This document shows positions 1 to 8,224 of a stretch of DNA of 16,947 bases, piece after piece. Both the position numbers and the translations under genes were made by a program. The notes under the pieces were generated by a model, which worked only from the letters and a program-made list of their open reading frames with translations, searched no databases and was not told the origin of the DNA. Each line of letters begins with the position of its first letter. Positions within the stretch are counted from its first letter, which is position 1. The stretch is from Acidimicrobiia bacterium (GTDB lineage: Bacteria; Actinomycetota; Acidimicrobiia; Spongiisociales; ZC4RG35), in the NCBI GenBank assembly GCA_029865445.1, contig JAOUGY010000049.1:1-16947 (forward strand), read 5' to 3'.

Positions 1-1608
1 GACTCCGGCCGCCTCGTTCGCGCCGGCGACCTCGACCAGGCGCAAGATCCCGGCCACTACGTCGCCTGGGATGGCGTAGCCGGTCGGCCGGTGGTACTCG
101 ACCCGGCCCGGCGCGGCACCGACGTCGAGGATCATGGTCGCCTCGCGCTGACCGGGCGGATCGATCTCGGCCTCGGGGGCCGCCAGGTGAGCTGCCGGCC
201 GGTGTTCGATGTTCTCGCCGAAAGGTGCCAGACGATGACCCCGGATGTGGCCGAACAAGTGACCGGGGTCACCGCCGAGGCGATAAGAGAGGCCGCCCGG
301 GTGTTGTGGGAGCACCGCCCGGTGGCGTTCTACACCTGGAGCGGGGTCGAACAGCACGGCGATACCACCCAGATCATCCGGGCCGTCAACGTCTTGTACG
401 CGCTGACCGGCTGCCTGGACGCTCCGGGCGGCAACGTTGCGTTCACCCCCGTGCCGTCGAACCGGGTCGACGGGATCGACTTGCTCGAGCGGACTCAGTG
501 GTCGAAGGTGATCGGGCTCGAGGACCGTCCTCTGGGTCCGGCCCGATTCGGGTTCGTCAGCGGGGAAGACTTCTACAACGCAGCGCTCGATCACAGGCCG
601 TACCGGGCACGTGGGTTGGTGAGCTTTGGGACCAACCTCCTCATGGCCCACGGCGACAGCGGACGGGGCAGAGATGCCCTCCGCTCCCTCGACTTCCATG
701 TGCATTTCGATCACTTCATGACTCCGACGGCGCGCGAAGCGGACATCGTGCTGCCGGTCAAGACTGCCTTCGAAGCCGAAGGACTCATGATCGGTTTCGA
801 GACTTCTCAGGATGCCCAGTCACTCGTTCAGCTGCGCCGGCCACTGATCGATCCGCCCGGAGAGGCGCGGTCCGACCTCGAGATCATCTTCGAGTTGGCG
901 AGTCGACTCGGCCTCACCGAGCATTTCTTCGACGGCGACATCGACGCGGCATGGCAACACCAGCTCGACCCGAGCGGCATCGCGCTCGAACGACTCAAGG
1001 ACGCCCCGGAGGGAGTGTCACTCGGACTGGAGACAAAGCACCGTAAGTACGCCCTGGTCGACGCCGACGGGATTCCGGCAGGGTTCAAGACACCGACCGG
1101 ACGCATCGAGCTGTATGTCGAGGCCTTCCTCGACATCGGTCAGTCACCCTTGCCTGCGTTCACCGAACCAGCGCTGAGTCCCCGTTCGAGGCCTGAACTC
1201 GCGGAACGGTTCCCTTTGGTCCTGACCTGCGCCAAGTCGCTTCATTTCTGTGAAACCCAACACCGCCAGGTCGCAACGCTCCGCCGCCACGTACCCGAGC
1301 CTGAGGTCGAGCTGCACCCGACAACCGCCGGCTCACGGGGCATCAGCGAGGGCCAGTGGGTTGTGGTCACCACGCCGCTGGGAAGTGTCCAGGCGAGGGC
1401 TGCTTTTGATGAGACCCTCGATGCCGACGTCGTATGCGCGCAGCACGGATGGTTCGAGCCGTGTGAGGAACTCGACCTGGCCGGTTACCCGCCGTTTGGA
1501 CCCGGCAGCGCCAACCTCAATCTGGTTCTCACGCAGTCACCGAGTGACCCGATTTCCGGCAGCTCACCGCTCAGATCCCAGATGTGCGATGTGGCGCCTC
1601 TCGGATAG
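1..1608 (+). CDS. Molybdopterin-dependent oxidoreductase, large subunit (5' end missing)
   Basis: This is the C-terminal part of a DMSO-reductase-family molybdoenzyme. The frame is open from base 1, so the ATG/GTG codons seen inside are not the start; 535 codons are present where such enzymes usually have 650-900. The N-terminal Fe-S domain and the first cofactor-binding region lie outside the window. Visible family features are the stretch YTWSGVEQHGDTTQ followed by NVLYALTGCLDAPGGN, the segment FDHFMTPTAREADIVLPV, and a C-terminal molybdopterin-dinucleotide-binding domain with the motif TPTGRIELY, ending near AQHGWFEP and PGSANLN. The enzyme would move electrons to or from a small substrate at a bis-MGD molybdenum centre. 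Substrate cannot be told from this part; polysulfide, thiosulfate, formate-like and unknown-substrate members look alike here. No partner Fe-S or membrane subunit follows downstream, so it may be a single-subunit type or have partners upstream. Confidence 0.9.
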   Translation, partial: DSGRLVRAGDLDQAQDPGHYVAWDGVAGRPVVLDPARRGTDVEDHGRLALTGRIDLGLGGRQVSCRPVFDVLAERCQTMTPDVAEQVTGVTAEAIREAARVLWEHRPVAFYTWSGVEQHGDTTQIIRAVNVLYALTGCLDAPGGNVAFTPVPSNRVDGIDLLERTQWSKVIGLEDRPLGPARFGFVSGEDFYNAALDHRPYRARGLVSFGTNLLMAHGDSGRGRDALRSLDFHVHFDHFMTPTAREADIVLPVKTAFEAEGLMIGFETSQDAQSLVQLRRPLIDPPGEARSDLEIIFELASRLGLTEHFFDGDIDAAWQHQLDPSGIALERLKDAPEGVSLGLETKHRKYALVDADGIPAGFKTPTGRIELYVEAFLDIGQSPLPAFTEPALSPRSRPELAERFPLVLTCAKSLHFCETQHRQVATLRRHVPEPEVELHPTTAGSRGISEGQWVVVTTPLGSVQARAAFDETLDADVVCAQHGWFEPCEELDLAGYPPFGPGSANLNLVLTQSPSDPISGSSPLRSQMCDVAPLG

Positions 1609-1621
1609 CTCATTGCAAGGC

Positions 1622-1638
1622 AGGTGGAAGCTCCACCC
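1622..1638 (+). terminator. Possible weak terminator hairpin after the molybdoenzyme gene
   Basis: A perfect 6-bp inverted repeat, GGTGGA-AGC-TCCACC at 1623-1637, lies 14 bases after the stop codon. There is no T tract after it, so it is at best a weak or factor-dependent terminator. It may be chance. Confidence 0.25.
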
Positions 1639-1687
1639 TCGATTCAGGACCCGCTCGTGTTTCACAGGCCCGAGGTAGCCATGCGGC

Positions 1688-1897
1688 TCAACGAAGACGG
1701 CTCTCCACATCCTTCGTGAGGACGGTCCGGAGCCTGCTCGATACTTGTTGCAGCACTGCGTACCGTTCGTTGTCATCGAGGTCCATCCACGATGTCTCGG
1801 CGAGCTCCTCTGGACGAGCCTTCCAGTCTTTTCCTACCCGAGCGCCCTGCCATCCTCCCGTGGGGTGTGCGCTACACGGACTGACTCGCTGCTGCAC
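1688..1897 (-). CDS. Doubtful small ORF, unknown function
   Basis: A 69-codon minus-strand frame starts with GTG and has a weak GGAAG a few bases upstream. Its second half (MDLDDNERYAVLQQVSSRLR) reads like a soluble helical segment, which is the only reason it is listed. It lies in a stretch of about 300 bases between two plus-strand genes (1609-1911) that otherwise holds only the small hairpin at 1623-1637. No family is recognised. It could be a chance frame or the last piece of a decayed gene. The intergenic stretch must also hold any promoter for the channel-like gene that follows, but I see no convincing -35/-10 pair. Confidence 0.2.
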   Translation of the reverse strand: MQQRVSPCSAHPTGGWQGARVGKDWKARPEELAETSWMDLDDNERYAVLQQVSSRLRTVLTKDVESRLR

Positions 1898-1911
1898 AGT
1901 CTTCCGCGCGG

Positions 1912-3063
1912 ATGTCCGCCACCGACATATCGGATCCTTGGCGTAACCTCCCGCCGATGATGGGCATACGGATCGTCGTGTTTGCGGTCGGGTTGTCGCT
2001 GGTGGCGTGGACCTTGCTGTCGGCGATCCGCACCGTGGTCCTTCCCCGGGGCGCCCAGAGCGCCATCACCCGGGTGGTGTTCCGGACATTCGGTCGGCTC
2101 TTCCGAATGGCCGCCGGAGCCCGCCCCACGTTCGAGCGGCAGGACCGGGTCATGGCCCTCTTCAGTCCGGTTTCGTTGTTGGCGCTGGCGGTGGTGTGGG
2201 TGATCCTGGTCGATCTCGGGTACATGCTGATGTACTGGTCGGTGCAACAGGCCGGTTGGGCGGAGGCCTACTTCCTCAGCGGATCGTCGTTGCTCACGCT
2301 CGGGTTCGCCCCTGCCGAGGGCCTCACGGAACGGATCCTGGCTTTCTCAGAGGCCACCATCGGGCTGGGTCTGGTGGCGTTGCTCATAGCCTTCTTGCCT
2401 GCCATCTACTCGAGCTTCCAACGCCGCGAACGAAAGGTGGGCGAGTTGGAGGTCCGGGCCGGGAGCCCTCCGACGGCAACCGAGTTCCTCACACGTCACC
2501 ACAGCATCGGGTGGCTCGAGGACATGTCGGGATCTTGGCTGGATTGGGAGGCCTGGTTCCTCGAGATTCAGGAGGCCCACACCTCGTATCCGGCCTTGGT
2601 GTTCTTCCGCTCCCCCATCCCCGAGCAGCACTGGGTGACGGCGGCGGGAACCGTCCTCGACGCCGCCGCCCTCCTTGTCGCAGTCTGCGATACCGGCAGC
2701 CAGCCCGAGGCCCGGGTGACCATCCGAGCGGGGTGGCTGGCGTTGCGCCGGATCGCCTCATTCTTCGGGATCGACTTCGACCCCGACCCCCAACCGGACG
2801 ACCCCATCAGTATCCGGCGGGTTGAATTCGACCTCGTGTACGACCGACTCGCCGAGGCCGGTCTGCCGCTCGTTGCCGATCGCGACCAGGCGTGGAAAGA
2901 CTGGGCAGGATGGCGTGTCAACTATGACTCCGTTCTTCTCCAACTGGCCGAACTCACGATGGCGCCGTACGCCCCTTGGACGTCCGACCGCTCCAGCCCG
3001 GGCCACACGGCCCCGCGCATCCGCCGCTGGGGCGTGAGAAAACAGGTGAGAACGTCGGCCTGA
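1912..3063 (+). CDS. Potassium-channel-like membrane protein with cytosolic C-terminal domain
   Basis: This 383-aa protein has a hydrophobic segment at about residues 20-39, a second at 81-108, a re-entrant pore-like stretch at 118-135 and a third helix at 143-168. The pore stretch ending in SSLLTLGFAP, followed by a helix that starts ILAFSEATIGLGL, matches the layout of two-helix potassium channels (Ion_trans_2 type). The filter reads TLGFA at 129-133 instead of the usual TVGYG. The remaining 215 residues are soluble, rich in Trp, and lack an RCK/TrkA Rossmann motif that I can see. ATG at 1912 is the first start after an in-frame stop. The ATG pair at 1957/1960 would shorten the protein by 15-16 residues, and neither site has a good Shine-Dalgarno. 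It precedes the patatin gene by 127 bp on the same strand. Membrane location is sure, ion conduction is inferred. Confidence 0.72.
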   Translation: MSATDISDPWRNLPPMMGIRIVVFAVGLSLVAWTLLSAIRTVVLPRGAQSAITRVVFRTFGRLFRMAAGARPTFERQDRVMALFSPVSLLALAVVWVILVDLGYMLMYWSVQQAGWAEAYFLSGSSLLTLGFAPAEGLTERILAFSEATIGLGLVALLIAFLPAIYSSFQRRERKVGELEVRAGSPPTATEFLTRHHSIGWLEDMSGSWLDWEAWFLEIQEAHTSYPALVFFRSPIPEQHWVTAAGTVLDAAALLVAVCDTGSQPEARVTIRAGWLALRRIASFFGIDFDPDPQPDDPISIRRVEFDLVYDRLAEAGLPLVADRDQAWKDWAGWRVNYDSVLLQLAELTMAPYAPWTSDRSSPGHTAPRIRRWGVRKQVRTSA

Positions 3064-3175
3064 TTGGCGTCCGCGATCTCCAGGGCCGGGGCCATTCGTG
3101 CGGAGCACCCTGAGGCGGGGCGCAGCCGACTCGGAGGACCCCGGCCCGCCGCCGGATGGCCCGCGGGTAGGATTC

Positions 3176-3185
3176 GAGGAAGGAG
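3176..3185 (+). promoter_or_regulatory. Ribosome binding site that fixes the patatin start
   Basis: The sequence GAGGAAGGAG lies 5 bases before ATG 3191. The frame is open further upstream to 3098, but those 31 codons lack a ribosome binding site and encode a low-complexity Arg/Pro/Gly stretch. Translation is therefore taken to start at 3191. Confidence 0.8.
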
Positions 3186-3190
3186 CGTTG

Positions 3191-6100
3191 ATGGCTGACG
3201 AATCCCGTGACCTGTTGAGGATCGCCATGGCGATGAACGGCGGGGTCAGCCTCGCCGTGTGGATGGGTGGGGTGGCGGCGGAGACCCTCGAACTGGTACG
3301 CAGCGCCTCCGATCCTCCCGGTGGTGCGCGCAACAAATACGGTGCGCTCACCGAACTCCTCCGCTACGAGCCTCAGGTAGACATCATCAGCGGAACGAGC
3401 GCCGGGGGCCTCAATGGCGTGCTTCTCGCCTACGCCCTGTCCAACGGGATCCCAACGCTCGATGGACTCAGGCGGATCTGGTTGAAGCACGGCGATTTCG
3501 CCGGTCTCCTGCGCGACGCCGACGAGCCGGACCCGGCCTCTCTGCTTCAGGGCGACGCCGTGTTCCTGAGAGCCATCGAGAAGGGACTCGAGGACCTGGT
3601 AGCGCCGAGGGTTCCGCTCACGGACCCGGTTGATTGGCCCGTCAGCCTCTTCGTGACCTCGACGCTGCTCGACGGCGAGTCGCGGGAGTTTCCCGACGAC
3701 TTCGATGAACGCATCGTCGACACCGACCACCAACTTCTCTTCACCTTCAGGTACGACCCAGGCGGCGACAACGACTTCGACAGAACCGACGAACCGGCAC
3801 GGAAACGGCTCGCCAAGGCCGCCCGCTCCTCCGCCTCGTTCCCCGGTGCATTCGAGCCGACCCTCGTCGAGGTTGGCGACGATGCCGGACTCGACATGTC
3901 CACTGTCATAGCGGAAGCGGACCGGATCTCGGGGAACGCGTGGATGGTCGACGGCGGTGTTCTCATGAACCGGCCGATCGCACCAGCCATCAACGCGATC
4001 TTCAATCAGGTAACCGAACGCTCTGTCCGCCGGGTCCTGGCCTACGTGCATCCGGATCCGGCCACGGCCCGTCTGCGTCCGCCTGCCGACCCCCAGTCGC
4101 CCCCCAGTCTCTCGTCGGTGATCGCGAAGTCGGTCGTGACCATTCCCCGCCAGGAGTCCATCTCAACCGAGATCGGACGCCTCCGCGACCACAATCGGTC
4201 GGTCCGATCACAGCGAGCCTCGCGGGACGCGCTCGTCCTCCGCTTCCCGCCAGGCGACGACATCATCGCAACGGCACGCAGCCTCGTGCCGGCGTACCGC
4301 ATGGTCCGCAGCACCCGTTCCGTGTCGCGCACCGTCGACACGGTCTATCAGACGGCGGCAAAACTGACCTCCACCGGCGACGACGCGTGGCTCCCGCCCA
4401 CCGAGGATCTCCGCCGTGTCCTGTTGTGTGCTCGCCTGAAGTTCCTGCCGGCCCAGGACCGCTTCTTCCGGAGCGAGCGCTCCGGCGACGCGATGTCCGA
4501 CGACACCTCTTGGCGCTACGGAATCAGCACGGCGCAACGCATCGTCGGAACGGTGATCGACCTCGTCCACCGATTTGGGGAGGCTTTGGCCCTCGCGACG
4601 AGCGCCGGAGTCTCGCCGGCCGATACGTTTGCCGAGGAGCGGCAGGCGATCGAGCGCTTGTTGGGAAAAGCGACTTCGCTGCTCGCCCTCATCGAAGAGG
4701 TACGCCAGACGGACAAGGGCCAATGGAGCGCGGCGACTCTCCGGCTGCGCCGACTCTTGAGCCACGGGGGGACCGGAGAAGCGGCCGGACAGCGGCAACG
4801 TCACATCCTCGAGGAGTGGGCTGAGGACAGCTACGCCAACTGGACCAGCCGCTGGAAGGAGGGTCGACCCCAATCCTCCGAAACCGGAGATCCACTGGCA
4901 GAGGTGGGAACGGCCGCGCTCGATGCTGCCTCGATACTGCTCGAGGAGGGGCAGATAGTCGACTCCGTGGAGAGGAAACTCGAGACAGCCTTCCCCGATC
5001 CGTCCGACATCGACGAATGTGAGGGCCACCTATGGCAAGTTGCCGTGGTGGTCCGGCAGCTCACGAGAGAGGCCGATGCCGACGAGGTTCTGCAGCGACT
5101 CCTGGCGCTCGAGGTGATCCAGCTCGTGGGCGGGCAGGAGAGCGGCCTCCCTCAGGAGGTCGAGCTCATCCAGATCTCGGCCCTTGCCGATCAACATCTC
5201 ATCGAGGGGGGACCGACCGATCCCGCCGAAAAGCTCACCGGCGTCGAACTCGGACACTTCGGCGCCTTCCTGAAGGGGTCGTGGCGTGCCAACGACTGGA
5301 TGTGGGGACGTCTCGATGCGGTCAGCCGGATGGTCTCCGTCCTCATTGAGCCCAGGCGGCTACGGCAGTTGTACGGAACGGACGCCGCAGCCTTGTACGA
5401 GAACCTCGCCGTGGTCGCTACCGCCAGCGACGACCCGGAACTGGCCGCCTGGCTCGCCGGCAGGTGGGAGGCGCAGGGTACGGCTGTGAGAGAAGAACTG
5501 GCTGCGATGCTCACGGGGTCGACGGTCAGGTTGGATCTGACCCGGGCAGCCATCGTCCGCGCCCTCCAACTGGAGGTGATCCGGCACGAACTTCCCAACG
5601 TCTACCAAGCGCTCCTCTCCGACGAGCAGGCCAAGTCCCATGTCGCCGACAGCCGGATGTTCCGCGCCAGATTCGTCGACGCGGTCACAAGCCCCGACCA
5701 GTCCCCGTGTTTCGTCAAGCCTGGCCGAGCAGAGTCCTTCGTCGAGGGCGCCTTCGGCGCGTTTCAAGTGGGACGAGAGACGATCGGCGACGAGATCAGT
5801 TCCGATCGAGGCGTCCAAACTGCCGTCCACGCCGCCGTGGGAACGAGCGCGGCGGGCGGACAGAAACCGCTCAGAAGCATTGCGCCCCCTGTCCGCGGGG
5901 CGCTGCTGTGGGTGCATCGCCTCTACCGGTACTTCACGCCAGACACCGGGCTCGCCCGAGTGCTCAGGTTCTTGACCTTCGCAGTCGCCGGTGCTCTCAT
6001 CGCCACGTCGTTCATCAGTCGCGAAGCCAATCCTCTCACCTCGGTGATCGGGCTCGTCGTGTTGTTGATGGCCTTCCTACTCGGGCTACCGAAACCGGCG

Positions 6101-6568
6101 GTGCTCCTGTGGTCTGTTGGGTTCGTGGCGGCGGCGTTCCTCGTCTGGAACGCGGGCACACTCAAGGACTTGAACTGGGTGGGAGTTGCGGTGGCGTGCA
6201 GCCTGGCCGGCTTTCTCGGGACGGCCGTGTTTCGGTGGAAATGGGCTGCGGTGGGAACGATGGTCCTCGTCGCACTCACGCTGTTTGCTGTTGCCACCAT
6301 TGAACCTCTGGGCGACTGGCTGTCCGGAGACGACGCCGATGTGGCCGAACCGGTTGGCCTGTCAGCTGAAGCCGAGGAGCTCAAGGCCGAGCTGGAAGAC
6401 GCCCTCGACGGAGGCAGGGTGGAGATCATCTACCCCGAGGACACCGAGGAGGTCACAGGCGTCGACGCGGCTCTCGAGTGGATCGAGCGCCACCGGATCG
6501 AAGTGACCGCCTTCCTGCTCATCGTGGGTTTCAGCGGCATCGGGGCGTATCGGGCCCGTCGGGAGTGA
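3191..6568 (+). CDS. Patatin-like lipid hydrolase (DUF3376 type) with C-terminal membrane domain
   Basis: A 1125-aa protein whose first 280 residues form a patatin domain. The glycine-rich oxyanion loop is NGGVSLAVW at 16-24, the nucleophile elbow GTSAG sits at 68-72 with Ser70, and the dyad aspartate is Asp254 in WMVDGGVLMNRP. Patatins use this Ser-Asp dyad to cleave acyl esters of phospholipids or other lipids. The long middle (about 300-900) corresponds to the helical DUF3376-type region of the actinobacterial patatin-related family. From about residue 918 to 1045 there are several closely spaced hydrophobic helices, then an acidic stretch (about 1050-1085), then a last helix ending in YRARRE. 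The family members I know are mostly shorter, about 700-1000 aa. All catalytic residues are present, so it should be active and membrane-anchored. It lies 127 bp after the channel-like gene, possibly in one transcript. Confidence 0.92.
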   Translation: MADESRDLLRIAMAMNGGVSLAVWMGGVAAETLELVRSASDPPGGARNKYGALTELLRYEPQVDIISGTSAGGLNGVLLAYALSNGIPTLDGLRRIWLKHGDFAGLLRDADEPDPASLLQGDAVFLRAIEKGLEDLVAPRVPLTDPVDWPVSLFVTSTLLDGESREFPDDFDERIVDTDHQLLFTFRYDPGGDNDFDRTDEPARKRLAKAARSSASFPGAFEPTLVEVGDDAGLDMSTVIAEADRISGNAWMVDGGVLMNRPIAPAINAIFNQVTERSVRRVLAYVHPDPATARLRPPADPQSPPSLSSVIAKSVVTIPRQESISTEIGRLRDHNRSVRSQRASRDALVLRFPPGDDIIATARSLVPAYRMVRSTRSVSRTVDTVYQTAAKLTSTGDDAWLPPTEDLRRVLLCARLKFLPAQDRFFRSERSGDAMSDDTSWRYGISTAQRIVGTVIDLVHRFGEALALATSAGVSPADTFAEERQAIERLLGKATSLLALIEEVRQTDKGQWSAATLRLRRLLSHGGTGEAAGQRQRHILEEWAEDSYANWTSRWKEGRPQSSETGDPLAEVGTAALDAASILLEEGQIVDSVERKLETAFPDPSDIDECEGHLWQVAVVVRQLTREADADEVLQRLLALEVIQLVGGQESGLPQEVELIQISALADQHLIEGGPTDPAEKLTGVELGHFGAFLKGSWRANDWMWGRLDAVSRMVSVLIEPRRLRQLYGTDAAALYENLAVVATASDDPELAAWLAGRWEAQGTAVREELAAMLTGSTVRLDLTRAAIVRALQLEVIRHELPNVYQALLSDEQAKSHVADSRMFRARFVDAVTSPDQSPCFVKPGRAESFVEGAFGAFQVGRETIGDEISSDRGVQTAVHAAVGTSAAGGQKPLRSIAPPVRGALLWVHRLYRYFTPDTGLARVLRFLTFAVAGALIATSFISREANPLTSVIGLVVLLMAFLLGLPKPAVLLWSVGFVAAAFLVWNAGTLKDLNWVGVAVACSLAGFLGTAVFRWKWAAVGTMVLVALTLFAVATIEPLGDWLSGDDADVAEPVGLSAEAEELKAELEDALDGGRVEIIYPEDTEEVTGVDAALEWIERHRIEVTAFLLIVGFSGIGAYRARRE

Positions 6569-6842
6569 CGCCGCGGTTCCGGCCGCAGCGACGTCCGGGC
6601 ATGCCACCGAGGCGAGAGGTTCATTCACCACGGAGTTTTCGAGGCTCGGCGCGGGCGCATGCCGGGCACTTCGCCGCTCACCGACGTTCAGTCACCCCTC
6701 CGGGTACGTGCAGTGCAGGAGCGTGACCGCAGGAAGTGACACTTGTTCGGTGCTGGATGCCACGGCGAAGGCGTGCCGTAGAGCGATGATCGACGATCGG
6801 AACCGATGGCGGACACATCGATCCCTCCGAACCGGCCGCCGA
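6569..6842. other. Intergenic stretch between convergent genes
   Basis: These 274 bases separate the ends of the patatin and MFS genes. No gene or strong terminator hairpin is seen. There is a tandem near-repeat GCAGGAGCGTGAC / GCAGGAAGTGAC at about 6715-6740 and a small palindrome AAGTG-A-CACTT at 6734-6744. Either could be a protein-binding site or chance. Confidence 0.4.
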
Positions 6843-7997
6843 TCACGCTCTCACCGCCTCGGACCGTCGGTCCAGGACCACGAAGACCGCAGTGGCCACG
6901 GTCACGAGGAACGCCGTCGCCGAGAACATGGCCGGGTATCCGGCTCGTTCGATCACCAACCCGAGCACGGGAGCGGCCAGCAGCGGCCCGGCGTCGAACA
7001 TCGCCGTGTACAGGCTGAGGGCCGCGCCCCGACGCGAGTCGGGGGCGCGTTCGGTGGTCAGCCGGCCGAGGATGGGGAACATGAAGGCGTGACCGAAGCC
7101 GCCTGCGATTGCAGCCGCCGCCAGCACCGGCGTCGAACGGGCGATCGCCAGGAGAGCAAACCCGGCCACGAAGGCCAACACCGCCGGTTTGACCATCCGG
7201 GTAGGACCCAAGCGGTCGGGCAGGGTCGACAGGGTCAGCCTGGCGACGATGGCGGTGATCGAGTAGGTACTGAAGTAGAGCCCCACCGACCCCACTCCGG
7301 AGGCGTCCACGAACGTACGCATGAATGCGAACAGCACCCCGTACCCGGCCCCGAAACCGATGGTGAGGACCCAGATCGGGATGAGCTGTCGCTCGCCGGC
7401 GAGCGTTCTGATCGCACCCGGGTGGGCGAGCGGTGGGCGATCGGGTAGGGCCCGGAGCGAGAAGGCGACGACGACACAGGCCAGTTCGGCGGCGGCCATT
7501 CCGAGGAAGAGGGCGGGGAAGCCAAACCGCCCGATCACGGCCGCACCCAACGCCGCACCGAAGGTGGCCGCCGACATCCCGGACAGACCGTAGTAGGCGA
7601 TGCCCTGCGCGCGTCGCTCGGGCGGCATCACATCGGAGGCATAGGTGAACAGCCCGGTGAAGAAAACTGCCGATGCCACCGCGTAGACGGAGCGGGCGAC
7701 GTAGACGAGAGGCCCAACCGAGCCGACGGCGAGCAGCGAGAGCGTCGCTCCGATGCGGACGATCGAGGAGATACGGATGAGTGGGACGCGACCGAACCGG
7801 TCCATCGTCTGGCCTGCCCACGGCCGGGCCACGATGGCCGCACCCGCCGCTACCGAGGTGATGGCCCCGATCACCACTTCCCCAGCGCCGAGGGAAGTGA
7901 GGAACCCGGGGAAGTTGACGAACATCGAAAACGACAGGTCGGAGAGGAAGTTTCCAACCCAGGCGCGGCGAAAAGGAGGAGTGAAGATCGACCGCAC
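6843..7997 (-). CDS. MFS family transporter
   Basis: A 384-aa very hydrophobic protein with about 12 predicted membrane helices, typical of the major facilitator superfamily though slightly short. The cytosolic loop between helices 2 and 3 carries motif A, GQTMDRFGRVP at 62-72. A similar loop after the middle of the protein (LPDRLGPTRMV) gives the expected internal duplication, and another loop reads TTERAPDSRRGAALS. Such proteins move small molecules across the inner membrane with proton coupling; the first-half sequence is like drug or metabolite exporters, but the substrate is not readable. The start is GTG at 7997, since no in-frame ATG precedes the first helix; the Shine-Dalgarno is not obvious. 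The gene is convergent with the patatin gene and stands alone, 208 bp downstream of the decayed phosphatase gene on the same strand. The long frame opposite it is an antisense shadow. Confidence 0.93.
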   Translation of the reverse strand: MRSIFTPPFRRAWVGNFLSDLSFSMFVNFPGFLTSLGAGEVVIGAITSVAAGAAIVARPWAGQTMDRFGRVPLIRISSIVRIGATLSLLAVGSVGPLVYVARSVYAVASAVFFTGLFTYASDVMPPERRAQGIAYYGLSGMSAATFGAALGAAVIGRFGFPALFLGMAAAELACVVVAFSLRALPDRPPLAHPGAIRTLAGERQLIPIWVLTIGFGAGYGVLFAFMRTFVDASGVGSVGLYFSTYSITAIVARLTLSTLPDRLGPTRMVKPAVLAFVAGFALLAIARSTPVLAAAAIAGGFGHAFMFPILGRLTTERAPDSRRGAALSLYTAMFDAGPLLAAPVLGLVIERAGYPAMFSATAFLVTVATAVFVVLDRRSEAVRA

Positions 7998-8077
7998 CGC
8001 GGCAGTATCGCATCCGCTCGACCGTCACCAGCCGGTCGATCGATCGTTGGAAAGCAGTGGATCGACGAACGACCGGA

Positions 8078-8224
8078 TCAGATGCCGAGAACCCTCCGCA
8101 CCCCGTCGTCGATCGCACCCAGAAGCGCCGGTCCTCCGTCCACCGTACGTAGGGTGCCATCGCAGGGGGACGGACCCGCCTGGGGGACGGACGGTGTGCC
8201 GAATGTCACGTCCCCGGCTCCCAC
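8078..8224 (-). other. Orphan small reading frame, possible gene tail
   Basis: A 48-codon minus-strand frame that can begin at GTG 8224 and overlaps the end of the damaged phosphatase gene in another frame. Its last part (CDGTLRTVDGGPALLGAI followed by DDGVRRVLGI and a stop) reads like a real protein C-terminus, with a plausible amphipathic end helix. No family is recognised. It could be the 3' remnant of a gene whose front was lost, a small overlapping gene, or chance. It fills most of the 208 bases between the phosphatase remnant and the MFS gene. Confidence 0.25.

Noticed and set aside
2954..4051. 365-codon open frame on the minus strand
   Set aside because: It lies opposite the patatin domain, which carries GTSAG and DGG motifs; no domain features are visible in the opposite frame.
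1912..6568. A CBASS-like defence system built on the patatin effector
   Set aside because: No CD-NTase, ubiquitin-like or other sensor gene is present nearby, and the patatin belongs to the long DUF3376 type rather than the short CapV type.
6688..8160. 490-codon open frame on the minus strand
   Set aside because: It shares the strand of the MFS gene but in another frame; it is rich in Arg, Pro and Gly with no hydrophobic or domain pattern, typical of an alternate frame in high-GC DNA.
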